64,000 nucleotides of DNA from Dirofilaria immitis. Taxonomy: Eukaryota > Nematoda > Chromadorea > Rhabditida > Onchocercidae. The notes beneath the pieces were generated by a model that was not told the origin of the DNA, searched no databases, and was given only the letters and a program-made list of their open reading frames with translations. Below are positions 39,102 to 52,859 of the stretch, in pieces; position 1 is the stretch's first letter, and each line of letters opens with the position of its first letter. The stretch is from contig JAKNDB010000110.1 of assembly GCA_024305405.1 (NCBI GenBank), forward strand, positions 1-64,000, written 5' to 3'. Both the position numbers and the translations under genes were made by a program.

Positions 39102-42100
39102 ATGAAAAAGTTTGATGACTTTGCTTTTCTTCTTGTCATTTGCGCTGTTGATCTAATAATAGTAGTCAATTCAACTGGGCGCGGTGCTCTTATTTAGCGA
39201 AGAGCAGTGTAGCGGACTGTTCTGGACAGCATTTTAATGTAAGTCTCCCTTTGGCATTTTCTCTTCGCAGAGTAATGTATTGCATTATTCAGAAAACTTC
39301 ATAAGTGGCAGTGAAATTTGAATTATAAAATTATTTGGTACGGCCAACTAAAATCATTCCAGAAAATTGCTCAAACTCCACGGCTGAATGCACCAAGATC
39401 GGAATTTTATCCAAGCACTATTAGAAGACTAGTACATTTGTTGAATTTGAGTAGGAATGCTTTCAAATCGATCAATTCCAGTTCTTTTTCATCACTATGG
39501 CATTCAAAAACTCTTGAAGTACTGTAAGTTTCAAACCATTTGGATCTTAATAATAAGAAAAACATAGTTTAATTCAATATTTTTAAATGCTACTTGAAAA
39601 TCTATTTTTCAGGGACTTATCCTACAATACACTCATGTTCATATCTCCCGGTGCTTTCAAAACTTTATCAAATCTTAAAATCCTGTAAGTATTCTTGTAA
39701 ATCAGATTTCAAAACGGCAATTCTACAATTTAATGAATCACATTATTTCATAAATATTTTGAAATATTATTAAAATATTTCAAAAAGATCATGCATAAAA
39801 TCTGTTCTTTTCAATAAGATATGATTAGGAATATCACAGTTCGAAGTACCTGCTAAGCTTATTTTCATATTTTTTTTTTTAAATTGTAGTGCTGAACGTT
39901 TTATATTTCAAATTACATGTACTCAAATACCTTATTATTGGTAAGGCCGAAACCTATACAAGATTATCAAGTCGTCATTAGTTTTAAAATTTATCATAAG
40001 TTCATCATTTTGTTATCCTTGAAAAACAGAAACAAATATTTGAGAAAAAAAGTCGGAAAATTCTTCATTGTATGAAACTTATTTTTCAGCTTACTAAACA
40101 ATAATCAGTTACACGCATTGGATCGTTTGTCATTCGTTGAATTGGAATCCTTAGAAGAGCTGAATTTGGATTCAAATCCGTTATCCTCGTTTCCGGATGG
40201 AACTTTCGCATCACTTGCCAAACTTCGTAGAATAAGTATTATGTCAAATCAGCTGTTATGTGACTGTCAAATAACTGATTTGCTTCGTTTTGTTAAGGTC
40301 AACAAAAAGTCTCTCATTTTTCTTACAATTTTATTTACCTTTCATATTCACTTCATTTGAAACACAATTCAAAGAAAATTGCTTGTAGCACTAACATTTT
40401 TAAAATTGGAATTCCTTTGCAACATCAAATACTGATTTGATTCCAGAATGAGCAAGTGCAAGTATCAAGTCGAACGATGTGCATATTTCCTCATTCACTG
40501 CGCGGAATGCAGGTTGCAAAGCTGAATGTGAAGACATTGAAAAGAAGTTGTGGGAAAGGTGGATTTGTAATCTAAATTATATTAAAATTAAAGAAAAAAT
40601 AAAAAGCTATTAGTAAAAGGTTTTAGGCAACTTTAATCCCGCTGTGTTCGATTTGGAGCCTGTTTCGCGGTCGCTGATTGTGTATCCAGATGATAGGAAG
40701 AACATCACATGTAAAGTATCTAAATCTAATGATATACAAATGGAATGGTTAAAAAATAATATTCCTCTCGCTGATTCTTCACGATTATTCACCACGCGTC
40801 ACAGTGATAGTGAATTTCTGTATGTAATTTTATAGCAATATATGTGAAATTTCATTTAATATATAGTAGAATACTATTTGGAAAATTAAAAATATTACCG
40901 ATTTCAAAAGTGAATTCCTCCTCTTCAAATTTTTCTTTTGATTACATTGTGAAGCTTTTATTCTATTGTACTTCCGAAAAGTTTCCGACCAGTTATTTGT
41001 ATTCAGTGTTCACTGTCTAAGACAGTTTCAGAGATCCGAAAATTTTTTACATACAAATTTTAAGAAGGTTTAACAGCATATAAAATAAACAAGATCTTCC
41101 ATCAATAGCTGTTTTTTGTGAAAACTTAATAATATGTAAACAAAACAGTTTAAAAGCAGAAACTCAGATTTTAACTAAAACTCTTTATCAAAGCTTTTGA
41201 AAATGTATTATTTTGTTTGGGCATTCAAATATCATTAGAAGTGTGGAAATTCCAAGAAATCATCTGTGCAAAACTTTTTGCTATCATCAAAGCAGATTTG
41301 TTCTAGAATTTCAGATATCTAAAACTCTGTTTGAATCCAGTGATCTGGGAAGACGAAGGTGATTGGACTTGCTACGTAGAACATGATGGATCAGTATTAA
41401 GAAACACAGTACGTCTGACACCAGTGCTGGTGAACACAGTTCACTGTGTACAGGTATTTTTTCCGACTTAATATGGTTAACCAGCTCCTAGGACTTTCTG
41501 ATTTTAAGCATTCATGTCTTTAGGAATGGCAAGCGGACGAAAAAGGTGAAATAATTTGGGCAGTTTCTCAGGAAGGATTGGTCACGGCGAAATGTCCTAA
41601 CGGTCCGGCAAACGCCAAAGCATATCGAAGATGTAAACACGGTAGATGGGATACACCAGACACGAGTCGATGTGCCTACACTTCTTCCCCATTAATTGTG
41701 CATTTTTGACTTTGTTACAGCATGGACAGGCATCTCTGGTATGCATAGTTTTCGCTTAAGAAGTACTTAAAGAATGTTATTGTAAGGAAGTAAAATTTAA
41801 AACGCAACCAAAAATATTCGCTAAGGTTTTAAGAATATTTCTTTTGAATGTCGAGAAGTCCATCGAACATTCTATAGAATGTGAAATCGCTATCTTTTCT
41901 AGTATGTGGATGAATTACTTCGAATAAAGCGGCCATTCGAAATGTCAGCCTATGAAACTCGTCTTGTTGGCTGGCTTATAGGTAATGCAACAGGTTTATC
42001 CAGTCGACAGATGTTAGCTGCATTGAATTTTGTTTTACAATCTGAATTTGCCCGTACTGAACTTGATGGTAATAGTTTCTATTTTTCTTATATTTAATAT

Positions 42101-45100
42101 GCAAAAATTTAAGCTGACTGAATTAAAGATTTTTATGGATTTCAACATGATGATTCTAAGAAAATAATAATGATAAATTACGAATTTTAAGTTCAAATCA
42201 AAAATTTATGGGATGTTTGCAAAAATTCTCTAATCTGCAGATGTGTTCTTTCCTTTCTTTCTCTTCTGTTTTTGATTTTAAGAACTTCAAACTATTTGTT
42301 TAGAATAATAATACAGTTATTTCTTTTGTCTTATAAGTATTCCACCATTTCCGAAAAATTCTTCATATTTATATTTGCCGTTCGGATACATACTGTTTTA
42401 TCGTTTTTTTTTTTTTTTTTTTAAATATTTCTTTCATACTTCTCTTCTAAAAAGCAATGTGGAGAAATCCTACGCGAAACATAATCGTGTAAAATTACAA
42501 AATCATCAGACAATACAAGATTAATGATTAACATTCAAAGCTTAAAGCGAAACATATGGAATGCATTTATTGCTGTGCTGCAATACACGATAAAAACTTT
42601 CTCTAGAAAAAAAGCTATTTATGATGATGCCAAAATACCGAAATCAATTGTCTTTCATCCCTTTGTAGCTGAGAATTCCACGATTTTTATCATCTTATGC
42701 TTACAATATTAATTATTAGAAGCACGCAGAAATTTCCTGTCTTTTCTGAAAGGCATATATTATTTATAACGTCCATGTTAATTTTCAGCAATAAAGTAGT
42801 CCAGTCACTTTTTAGAAATAATTCTCAGATGCAGAAAGTCCGAAGTCCATCAATATCAGCAACAGTTTGCTGTAAATTACTACATCTATGCTAGTTACCA
42901 CTTACTACGAAAGAGAATAAATTGAACACTAACAATAATCTTCCAATTTTCTTTGTCACTAGGTTCAAATATTTATTAGAAATTTGACTTCACTATGATC
43001 AGAATCGATGTTGGGATTTCAAAATTATAATTGTTAATGATATAGTTAGGTAAGATATTCGGCGATAGCAGTTCCATCAAAAACATAATTCTTAAAAACA
43101 ATGACAAAAATGAAGATGAGCTATTGTAGAGGCCGTAAATTTAGATCAAACTAGTATTTTGCAATGATTTTCAAAACTTCTTGTGTCAAATAAAACTCAA
43201 ATTTGAACAACTTGAGTGAGTAACGTTTGCTGAGGAAGAATTTTTCCATGATCACTAGTACATTGCGCAATGCTCATTTTTTGAAATCTATTTCTGTCGA
43301 AGTTGTAAGATTGATTTATATCAAAAAGCAATTAAAAGCTTTTCTTGGTTTCCGAAAGGTTTTGAGTTTGAATTTGTGTTTGAATGGGAATAATCTAAAA
43401 TGCCTCTAAAATTTCACGAAAATTCAGGTAAACTGATGCGCCAGTATCTACAGCATCTACATCTGACTGACCAAATTATCCAGGAAGACAATTTAGCAAT
43501 GTGTCAATATTTATTCGCTGAAAGTTATGATGATACAGAAGCTGAAATTATGAGGAATGGTTTTTTGCCTTGCGTAATGGTTCGAAATTTTTATGCCGCG
43601 AACAACAGTTTGTTGAACTGTTGCCGAAAACAGGTTATGATTATCATTTCATTCAAACAGTAAAGTTTAACTTGGCTTTGAATTTGAATTCGAGTTTAGA
43701 TTATTAATTTATAGGTGGAACATCACTTCGCATTCCTCGTCTTACGATTGATCAATTTCCATCATCGACAATTATTCGAGTATTATGGTTATCCAATTCA
43801 AAAATTTTTAAAAATAGATATACCTCAGATGGAAGATGGACTGTTGTGGGTGAAGTGTATGGTGTCGCCATCAAACACATTTCTCTCAGGTCCTTAAAAC
43901 TAAGCAGAATTCCTGAAGAGGTTACATTTAAAAAAGTCAGCCAGGTAGTGATCTATTGAGATTTGTTGTTTATGAATTTTTGTAATGTGCTTTTCATACG
44001 GACAATTCATATAAACATATGAATTTCAATGTTTCTATTTTTAGATAACAAAGGTCGGAGAAAATGATGATTTTTACGGATTTTTAATCAGTTATCAAAT
44101 AAATAAGACAGTGGACGAGGTATATTCCTGTATTTCAATAAACAAAAATAATTTATGAAATAGGGATGGTGGAATCTTGAGAAGTGAAGGTTTATCTCAG
44201 GAATTCATTAAATAAATAGCAAAAGCATTAAAGTTTTAATGTGATAAAAACTTTTAATGCATAGCATTTCATGAAATGTACATGGATAAAACGGGTGGAG
44301 AAGTTAATTAAATATCACGAGCAGTACAAATAAACTAAAAGGCTGATACCATCCTTCGAATAGCAGACTGATTTAATAATGATAAGATATGAAAATGACC
44401 TATAATGTTTTTCCTGATATTTGTTGTTATTTTGGTTCATATCCCAAATTGTCATAGAATAATGAAATATGAAACAAATCCCAGTTGTGACTAACAAAAT
44501 GAATTATAGTTCGAATCTAGTTGGCTTTATTTTTGGGTTTATTTTTGATCGTAGTGATTGTAATATCGTAAAACTTCATTACGCACTGATTTTCAGATCC
44601 AACTGGGTGTATGGGATGATGAAGAGGGATGGAAACTGACCAAAAAACAGACTGTTTGTTGCGGACAGTAGGACCAAATAATATACTTTTCACTTGTTCC
44701 CGAACGTTTTTTATTAGAAATATAGATGAAAATATCAAATATTTTGCAGCCATGCAGAATACGCCATGTGAAGAATTGTAAGTATCATCATTGTTTACTG
44801 CAATAATTTCTAATATCATGTCAATCATCGAGTCAATAGGCAATAAACAAAAAGCCGTATGACATTAGCGTTTGCATGTTTATATATTTCTGTAGATTTA
44901 GAATTATCCTATTAATTTCGCACGCATTTCAAATGAAAAAAGCGTGCAGTGATAACATTAAATGAATCCCAACAAGGTTATCTACCAGTGATTCGCATTT
45001 TCTAAAAAATGTTACAATTGTCTTTTACAGGCAATTTTCGAGGAGAATATATTTTACATTGACAGAACGATTTTTAGATTTCCAATTTCGAAATTTACAA

Positions 45101-47770
45101 AAGGACTGTAATACTGTTGTAACGATACAGGAACTATGATAATTTTATTTGCAAAACCAAATCATCATTCAAGCTTAAAAATGCAAAAATATGCAGAAGT
45201 TAACTTGTTTTCAGAATCACCTCATCGGGAAAATCAATAAAATTAATGTGGTATACGTGTGCATCATTTGGTTTCCTGGCTTCAGTTATGATTTTGACCG
45301 TTATTGTCAACGTGTACTTATTCTGGTTTCTATTTTTATTAATGTTGTATGCTTTCATTGCTGCCCTAATAGTGAATGCTGTTTTAAAGGCTGAAGTTAA
45401 GATTAATTTCTGATCCTGAAATTACTTTCAAATTCAAATTTTAGCACGTCGAGATATTGCTCGCGAAGGAATCAGCAAGTAATTATTAATATATGTGCTT
45501 GTATATTTGTATTGTGTTCATTATATTCGCTTGCCCATAGTGGAATTCGTGATCCTGATGCATGTAAAGCAGTTACAGTCGCTCAATATTTCTTTTTCCT
45601 TGCTGTCCACTTCTGGATTATGCAAGCTTTTAGGTGAGCATTAAGTAGTAACTGGAAAAGTTTTTAATAATGAGTTCCGGATACGCTTATTTTGACACTC
45701 GATCACAACTATCGAATAATGTTTACTTATAATGCATAATTAATTCATTGAAATTCAAGTTTTAGATTGTTGCAAGGAAAACTTAGAAAGATTATACGAA
45801 ATTGCAGCCAAAGCAGAGATAGTAAAAAATTCACACAGAAGCCAAAAAGGTGAAAATTTTAAAATGTTCTTTTTGCAGAAACTATTTTACAGACAAAAAT
45901 TTTGGTATTTTTAGAATTGAGGCACCCAATTCATAAGAAAATGGCTATTATAGATAGCATTGTATGGAGCAATTATGGAGATGTACTTCGTCGCTTATGG
46001 TATCCCACTGATTGTCATGTCAACTGTATTAGCTATCGACACCTTACCACACGACAGATCATCAAAATTGTGAGGTTCAGTCAGTCAGAATATTCTGACG
46101 AATCAGTTTTTGAAATTTTCACTTCTTAAATTCCTTAGATTGAATTTCGGAATGGTTGGAGATTAGGAATGTTGTTAAATCCAGTTTAATTTGTCATTAA
46201 AAGTAAGCTGAAATCTAAGCTTAAGACTATATAATTTTTTATAAATTTACAGCTGCTTTCCTTCATCAATGATGCGTATTAAAATATTTGCCTACACCGT
46301 TTATGCAGCCTTGTTTATTTGTGCCACTCTTACATTGGGGATCGTTGTCATCATCTTACGACTACTTATCACAGCGAAGCGCTTAATTGTTGAACGTATG
46401 TTTCAACGTCAGTTTCCGAATGATACAAATTTTAAATACGAATTCATTAGCAACAAAATATATAAACTCCCGCATCTGAATTACAACATCCATTACAGCG
46501 CATGAGTCATTTTTGTGAAATTTTATTGCGATTCAACTTTTCTTCAAATATTAATTACTTCTCAAATAATAAAACATAATTTATTTTTCATACTGATCTT
46601 TTCTATTAGCCTTTCTTTTCTTTCAAATCTTCTCGATTCTGTTCATTCTTATTCGATCGATCACAAGAATTGCCAGAACCATCTTTCACCGATGCTGCGG
46701 GCATAACAGCACACCAAACACAATCGTCATAAACTTTCTTGAAACGGGATTATGATTATTTGAGTTATTTTCTTTAATTTCGCTCCTCATTACCCTAGTA
46801 TTTCCTATCACCTTGTCTTCATGGAGCAATAATTTGGATAACTGAAGTTTGAATGTGTCCTGCCCATCGATAGTAGATAACATTGGCTCAGATCCATTGG
46901 ATATTAATGTTTCTTGTAAGTTTTCTGATATATCAGTAAAACAAACATATTGTCATAATTTCACAGATTGAGCTATCAAAAGATGAGAAAGCTGATGACG
47001 CTAGCTTTGTACTACATTTTTTTACAATTAAACAATATTGAATAGTTTCAGAGTATGTGGATAATAAAAGCGTTGAAGAAAGTAACATACAAATTAAAAG
47101 TAAGACCATATCTGCTGAGTTGAGCAAGAGGGCAAGCGCCGCAACAACGCAACTTTTGTTAGTGAATTTACTTTTAGTTGATCATTTATGACATAATATA
47201 AAAGTTTTTAAAAAGTCAAATACGCACTTCCCTTTTTTTATTTGTTGTTTCATCCCAAATAAAAACTAAATTTAAACTCCTATTTCTTAAAGTAAATCAT
47301 AATTATAAATTGATTTGTGGTTTTTGAACTAATTTCTTTTTGGAGAAAAATCTTGCTCAAATGTTCTTATATCAAACTAAAATTCGATTAATCTCTTTAA
47401 AATTTAAAAATTATCATCGTAAAAATTTCTAGTTAACAGCAGCAGTTATTTCAGATGGTTATTACTAATAGCAGTACTATATTCATTGGATTGCTATGCG
47501 GCAGCCATTCATATTAACCAGTTAAATGACTCGCGACTTTCCACAACACCCAGTTCTTACTTCAATGCGCTATTCAATATATTACTCGCTCTTGCCATTT
47601 TTGCCACTTCACGCTTGAATCGATACGTACAATACTGCTTAATAATGTAAGTTTGTCATGTCATAAAGACTTGCAATTCAATATTCAATAATGTAAGATG
47701 GCATTTCCCACTTCTTAACTTGCGCAGCTCCAGCAAATTGAGTAAGAGGCATCAAAAGTCACAAGCATAA
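39102..47770 (+). CDS. adhesion G protein-coupled receptor, ADGRA-like
   Basis: Plasma-membrane receptor with the ADGRA (GPR123/124/125) order: LRR, Ig, HRM, GAIN, 7TM. Exons: 39102-39238 (signal peptide FAFLLVICAVDLIIVV; LRRNT-like VADCSG), 39363-39523, 39613-39684 and 40090-40297 (LRRs such as LEELNLDSNPLSSFPDGTFA; LRRCT LLCDCQITDLLRFVK), 40447-40558, 40627-40819 and 41315-41453 (Ig; EDEGDWTCYV), 41524-41738 (HRM; AYRRCKHGRWDTPDTSRC), 41903-42068, 43428-43633, 43715-43944, 44045-44119 (GAIN), 44597-44667 and 44750-44777 (VWDDEEGWKLTKKQTVCC, then HAEYAM), 45215-45325 (TM1), 45445-45633 (TM2-3), 45766-45849, about 45954-46069 (TM4), 46253-46395 (TM5), 47052-47157, 47455-47646 (TM6-7), 47728-47770. 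Unsure: the stretch between GPS and TM1, the 45954 boundary, and several single-base frame breaks. No HL/T cleavage triplet is seen at the GPS. Confidence 0.85.
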
Positions 47771-47858
47771 ATTACGTATATAAATAGGTGAATTTTATGA
47801 TAATAAGTATGAATCGAATAACTTGCAAATCAGATTTAAAGCTCCAAATATGTTTTAG

Positions 47859-47981
47859 ATTCGTGATTCAGGATGTTCCGAATGTGTTACAAAATCGTTC
47901 GTTACTGCACCACATAACTACAAAGAACGTATTATGCCACTGTTACGAAGAGAATTGACAGCAGGATATTTTGCTGAATGA
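47859..47981 (+). other. possible alternative 3' exon of the ADGRA-like gene
   Basis: Following TATGTTTTAG, 41 codons including the stop read IRDSGCSECVTKSFVTAPHN and YKERIMPLLRRELTAGYFAE, then TGA. This would give the receptor a longer cytoplasmic tail than the short one ending at 47770. The frame needs phase 0, which does not match either upstream donor as sequenced, so the link is unproven; one further missing base would explain it. A second frame through the same bases is also open for about 40 codons. Confidence 0.3.
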
Positions 47982-50608
47982 GAATGAGTATAATAATTTC
48001 CTGCCAAAATCAAACTACTAGTGATTTAAAGCTAATCCAACTTAATTTCATTTCTTGTGAATCTCTTACTGTTTGTCGTTTTGTTAATATGACATATATT
48101 TCGGAAAAACGAAGGAAGCGAATTATTAATAATTTCTTCTGCCAATAGAACACGTTATCATAGTTACGTAGTTTCTTATCATAAATATATTTGATGCCAG
48201 CAAGCAAATCCATGTTAGCAATTTTAATTTCATAGCTTATTGTCCATAAAGTGATTTTTTAATTATGGATCATCATTTATGACAGCTCGTTCACTATTTC
48301 CAATCATTTTGAATGGCTATAAATGGCAAAATCTGAAATGAAAGAGTACTCCTATAAATAAAAACATTAAAAATTATGATCAAAAAAGAATTGAATGAAA
48401 TAGACAATAATTTGTAAGATTAGATGATAGTGATTAATTTCTGAAAATTCTAGCAACCAAAATTATTTTTGCAGAGATTATCTATTATGAAGGTTGCACA
48501 ATTTGCAATGAACTATTTGAAATTCCTGTGACCAGAGCATTTTGTAAAACTCCATCAATTCTACAAATTTTTGTTAAGTTTAATTCTTATTTGAAGGATT
48601 TTGTGTTAACAAAACAAAGATTGAAAGGGAGTATGGGCGTATTAATTTTTGAAGGGCATTAGAGAGTTTCCTTTGCTGTTATTGCTTTAGGAATTGGTAA
48701 TGAATTTTTTCTATGAGCCTCACAGTGAGTGAAATTCTTTCCATTATTTTTGCTCTTTCAAATTTTGTTGGGACTCAGATAATTTAAAGTAAACAACTGT
48801 AAGCACCATTCCTATTTTCAGAAAAAGAATATAAGTATTACTGGGAATTAGAATTAATGAGCCGCTTTTTTAGCTTTCGTTTGAATGCAGCCTTAATATT
48901 TTCAAGCAAGAGCATCCGAAGTGAGTTTAAATCGTCAGGCATTTTATCCATTATTCGTCCTCTATCTCGATTATTTGACTTACCATATAATTAAGTTGCT
49001 GATTCAGAGAAGCTAAGAAGGGGTTGCACTTGAAGCTGGCCGACAGAATTTTATTTTTATTTGGTTCAAATTCCTTGTTGAAATGTATATTTTATTGAAG
49101 AATTAACCATTGTTGGTGTTTTGTTGTGAAGTGAGCTAGAACTGAAACTCCAACAAATGCGATTTTAGAGATAATCTTTGGACCAGTCCTCACCCTAATT
49201 TCTATCCTTAACAAGAGGTAAAAACTTGAAGTAGTGGTCGGTGAACCCATTTCATTTTTTATTAGAGAGGGGTATACCTTCAGCGTACTGCAAAAATTCT
49301 TATTAGCTATGGGCGGAAAGAAATAATACGCTAAAAATTAAAATTATAGAGATTGAATAAACACCTATAAAAAAATAATTTTTAATTAGAATTTCTTTTC
49401 CAATTTTGCAAAGTAAAAGCAAACATAGAGAACCATCGGAGAAGAATGACTGACTACAATAATGACGGGACGGCACGGCAATGCAAAAGAGAATTGGAGT
49501 GTCGCAGCGGGACAAAGCATTCTCGACGGAAATCCTCAGCCCCTTTCGTCTTCAAATAAGGGCAATAATACGTGCTCTTGCTTTTAGCCTTTTCTTTTTA
49601 AAGGTTTGTTTCACGCAAATGCACATAAGCGCGTGAGCACATACATCCACAGAGATACATACCCATTCTTCACGAGAGCTCAAATTTACTCGTATCTCTT
49701 CTGCTCTCCCATCTTCCACCATCGTCTGACTGGGAAGGACGGAATCCGGTTTGGTAAGTGTGAAACAGAGAAATGATGAAACGGATATCTGTTCTCCTTA
49801 ACAAATCTCAGTAATTCCATTCATCGATTCCGAGAGATCTGAAAGGGGTACAAGATCATATCTTAACTCCAAAACTATTCGAAAAACCTTCAGATAGATA
49901 AGAAGACTTGTCACCGAAGAGTGAGTCTCTAGAATCCCAAAAGCGTAAGCAAGAAAATGGACATTCTTTAGGTCTAATACAGGAATAATTCCCGAGTAAT
50001 GCTAATTAGTAAAAGAAAACGGCATAGTTTCATGTGATCCTATCAATTGTTTCCTTTTTCATTACTGCTATTTGCTCATGGGATTCGAATAATTTTAAAA
50101 TGATGCACTGTTAATTAATTACACTAAGCGAAGCAGTTACAGTCGCAAATAAATTATAAAATAAAATAAAAGAAAATATGAGTGTCGCTAAAATAGCGAA
50201 AAGAACTAGAAAATCAGAAAAGATAATGATTCCTTTGTGCTGGATTCCACATGAATGGCTATATGTTGTACATGTGTATTCACTGTATACGGAAAGATGT
50301 AAGCTAAAATTCTTCGCCTTTGTCTTTGAGCTCTATTACCCAACAAGCTGATGAAGGCCCTATTCCTCATATTCACAACCGTACCAGGATCCACCACCTA
50401 CGAAAGAAGAGAGTCCAAAATATCAGACCATTTGATAGCAATACTTCACGAGATCGGTTGGATTCACCATAAGTCGGACGTCATTTTCTGTTCTCCTTTT
50501 TCTTGAGTTATGTTATCGTCATTGAACTTGTCTTACTGATATCATGAAAATGTATAGTTCATTATAGTTGCTGAGTGCGTTGATGTATTATGAAACTTAT
50601 CGTATTAC

Positions 50609-50630
50609 AGTTCAATTACCCAAATTTGAG
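50609..50630 (+). other. SL1-like sequence
   Basis: This 22-base stretch matches the nematode SL1 spliced leader at 19 of 22 positions, including AATTACCCAA and TTTGAG, and follows TATTAC. It is not followed by the donor sequence expected in an SL RNA gene, so it is not an SL1 gene. It may be the end of an inserted copy of a trans-spliced mRNA, or chance. Confidence 0.4.
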
Positions 50631-52859
50631 ATTGCTGTCTTTGGGTTTTGTCTTTGGCAACAATTGAGCTTAAATGAAAATAAAGAATTTGCAACTTGTG
50701 TGCCTTGTTGTAACGCAAAAGAATCTTCGCTACGACATTTATAAATTTTCGATTTGATGATCTGTTCAGTAAATCCAACAACGTACGGGGAAGTTCCGCT
50801 CGTCTGACCCGTTAATATCTGCCACTATGTTAAATTCACTGTTGGCATCACTCAGATGGTACAGATTATTTTTCTTATCGATAAATAAGTGATCGATTTT
50901 TTCGCCGGCTGTTGTTTAAGCCATAGGCCTGTTTTTGTATAGGAAGAATAGCAGTCTCAACTTCGTAAAAGTGAAATTTAGTTTTTCCCTCACTTATTCA
51001 GAAACAAGCTATCTCTTTTTGTCCGATACTACTTTTGGCTTCCTTGTTGAATCTTTCCCGCGTTACTGATCACTATCTCGTTATTCTGTTTTACTACTCC
51101 AGTCGGGAATCATCTTTAATTACTGGATAAAGAGCGTATTTGTAGCGTTCATACTCCTCCCTTCTCTCTCACGAGAATCATTAAAAACCCATGCAGTAGT
51201 CAATTCCATTTATTCGCTTCTCTGTTTTCGTTTGTCAGTAAAGTGCATCGTTTTTGCAACCGAATTTGCTTTTACGACGGTGAAGTGATTGTAATGAACA
51301 AACGGATAGTTGCAAAGGAATCTTGTAAACAACCTAAAATTTGGTTCTCATGTGGACTGAGGAATTTATACGAGCATCGTGGCACATTTCTCCTCTTTTA
51401 CATACAAACACACACACACACACACCTCACCTCTGAGCGATCGCTGACTATGTACAGGAGCACCTATGAGCACATCTGAAGCAATAGGAACCTTGGAGCA
51501 AGTATTGAAGCAAATATGATTTCAAACATACTTGATGAAGGGCATTTCGATATGATATCGATGTTAGATGTCAGAAGCACCGCACTTTAATGAATGTGCA
51601 AGGAGCGTGAAGTTGAGTTGTAGTATCTCGACTTGCGGTCTTCTGTAAATTTTAAGTTGTAACTGGAGACCCAAGTATCAATTGTTCGGAATGGAGAACT
51701 ATACGTTACGTTATATGTGGTTGCTTGCATACATAGACTAGCAAGGATGTTCATTAAGAAGCCAGGGCACTAAACATATAGGACAGTCTAAACAAAAACT
51801 GAAAGCTCACATCGACACCGACTGAAGCGAACGGAGTGGATATGTCACTATCCTTCGATAAACAGAATCATCCACAATCTATGACCCATTTCACTTCTGC
51901 CCCTCCGCTTAGGAATCACAATAATATCATTACTACTTAATTGAAGTCTTTCTATTTAAGACTTGAAATTATTTCTTGGAATCAGTGGTTCTTGAAAAAC
52001 TTTTAAATAGAATAATGTTTACAAATGAGAAGCTACTAAAATGACCTTAACTCTAAGTTGATGAAGACGCTTAACAAAAGCAGGAAATCGTTTCTCACAT
52101 GTTTTGAATCATGGCGAAAACGCCGGTTCCACTTAATTTCCGAATAATGTTCAATGTAACTCTGCATTAGTTCAGCACATGATCTTTAAAATCTTCCTAG
52201 ATTATATCATGTATGAAATCTTGGAGCTTCACAATATTCAATGAGTTCCAGGTTCTCTGTAAAGAATATGTGCTGTGCTAAATAAAGTTTTAAGAAAAAA
52301 CACTTAAGCATGTTAAAGACAAATTTCCATAGACGTTTCTTTTGGCTTCTTTTTGCTTTCGTCAGCTTCAGTGGTTGCTGTTCACGTTCCCACTCTTGGA
52401 TCGGCAGGTTCTTACTACCCATGTTTTTCATTAAAAGAGAGAAATCAACTTACATTCCACACTTTTTTGCGTTTTTATCACCAATACCTTTCGAGAAACA
52501 AAAACATCTATCCCTCAATGATTGCTTGCAAATCGGTCCCTTGGAAGACGATAAACTGCTCGCAGTTGTTTCTTGGGATAATAAAAACACATAATGAGCA
52601 AATGCTGTTCACTATGTGCTGTTACTACCACTCATTTCTAGGAAAAAAAACTACAACTATGTTCTGTTGTACTACATAAAATTAATGTACAACAATAAAT
52701 TCCGCGCAAACGTCCGCGGCACTCCACTAACATATAAGAGACTTCCCTTTTCCAGAGATCTACAGATTCCTACATGCCCCTAAAAGACTTCAAAGACCAC
52801 GGAAATGGCGTAGCTGCGCTCAAAATTGTAATCAGAATACTAAGAGCAAGGCCTCCCAA

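Noticed and set aside
44517..44843. 108-codon minus-strand open frame
   Set aside because: Antisense to the GPS exons of the adhesion GPCR, which have better motif support.
50206..50397. Minus-strand open frame with a possible GTAATA donor (VVDPGTVVNMRNRAFISLLG)
   Set aside because: Single short block with no partner exon; too weak to list as a gene.
50609..50630. SL1 RNA gene
   Set aside because: The leader-like sequence has three mismatches and lacks the donor and Sm-site sequence expected downstream; kept only as an SL1-like finding.
52207..52679. Overlapping open frames on both strands, some hydrophobic
   Set aside because: Three mutually exclusive frames with no conserved motif or consistent splice sites.
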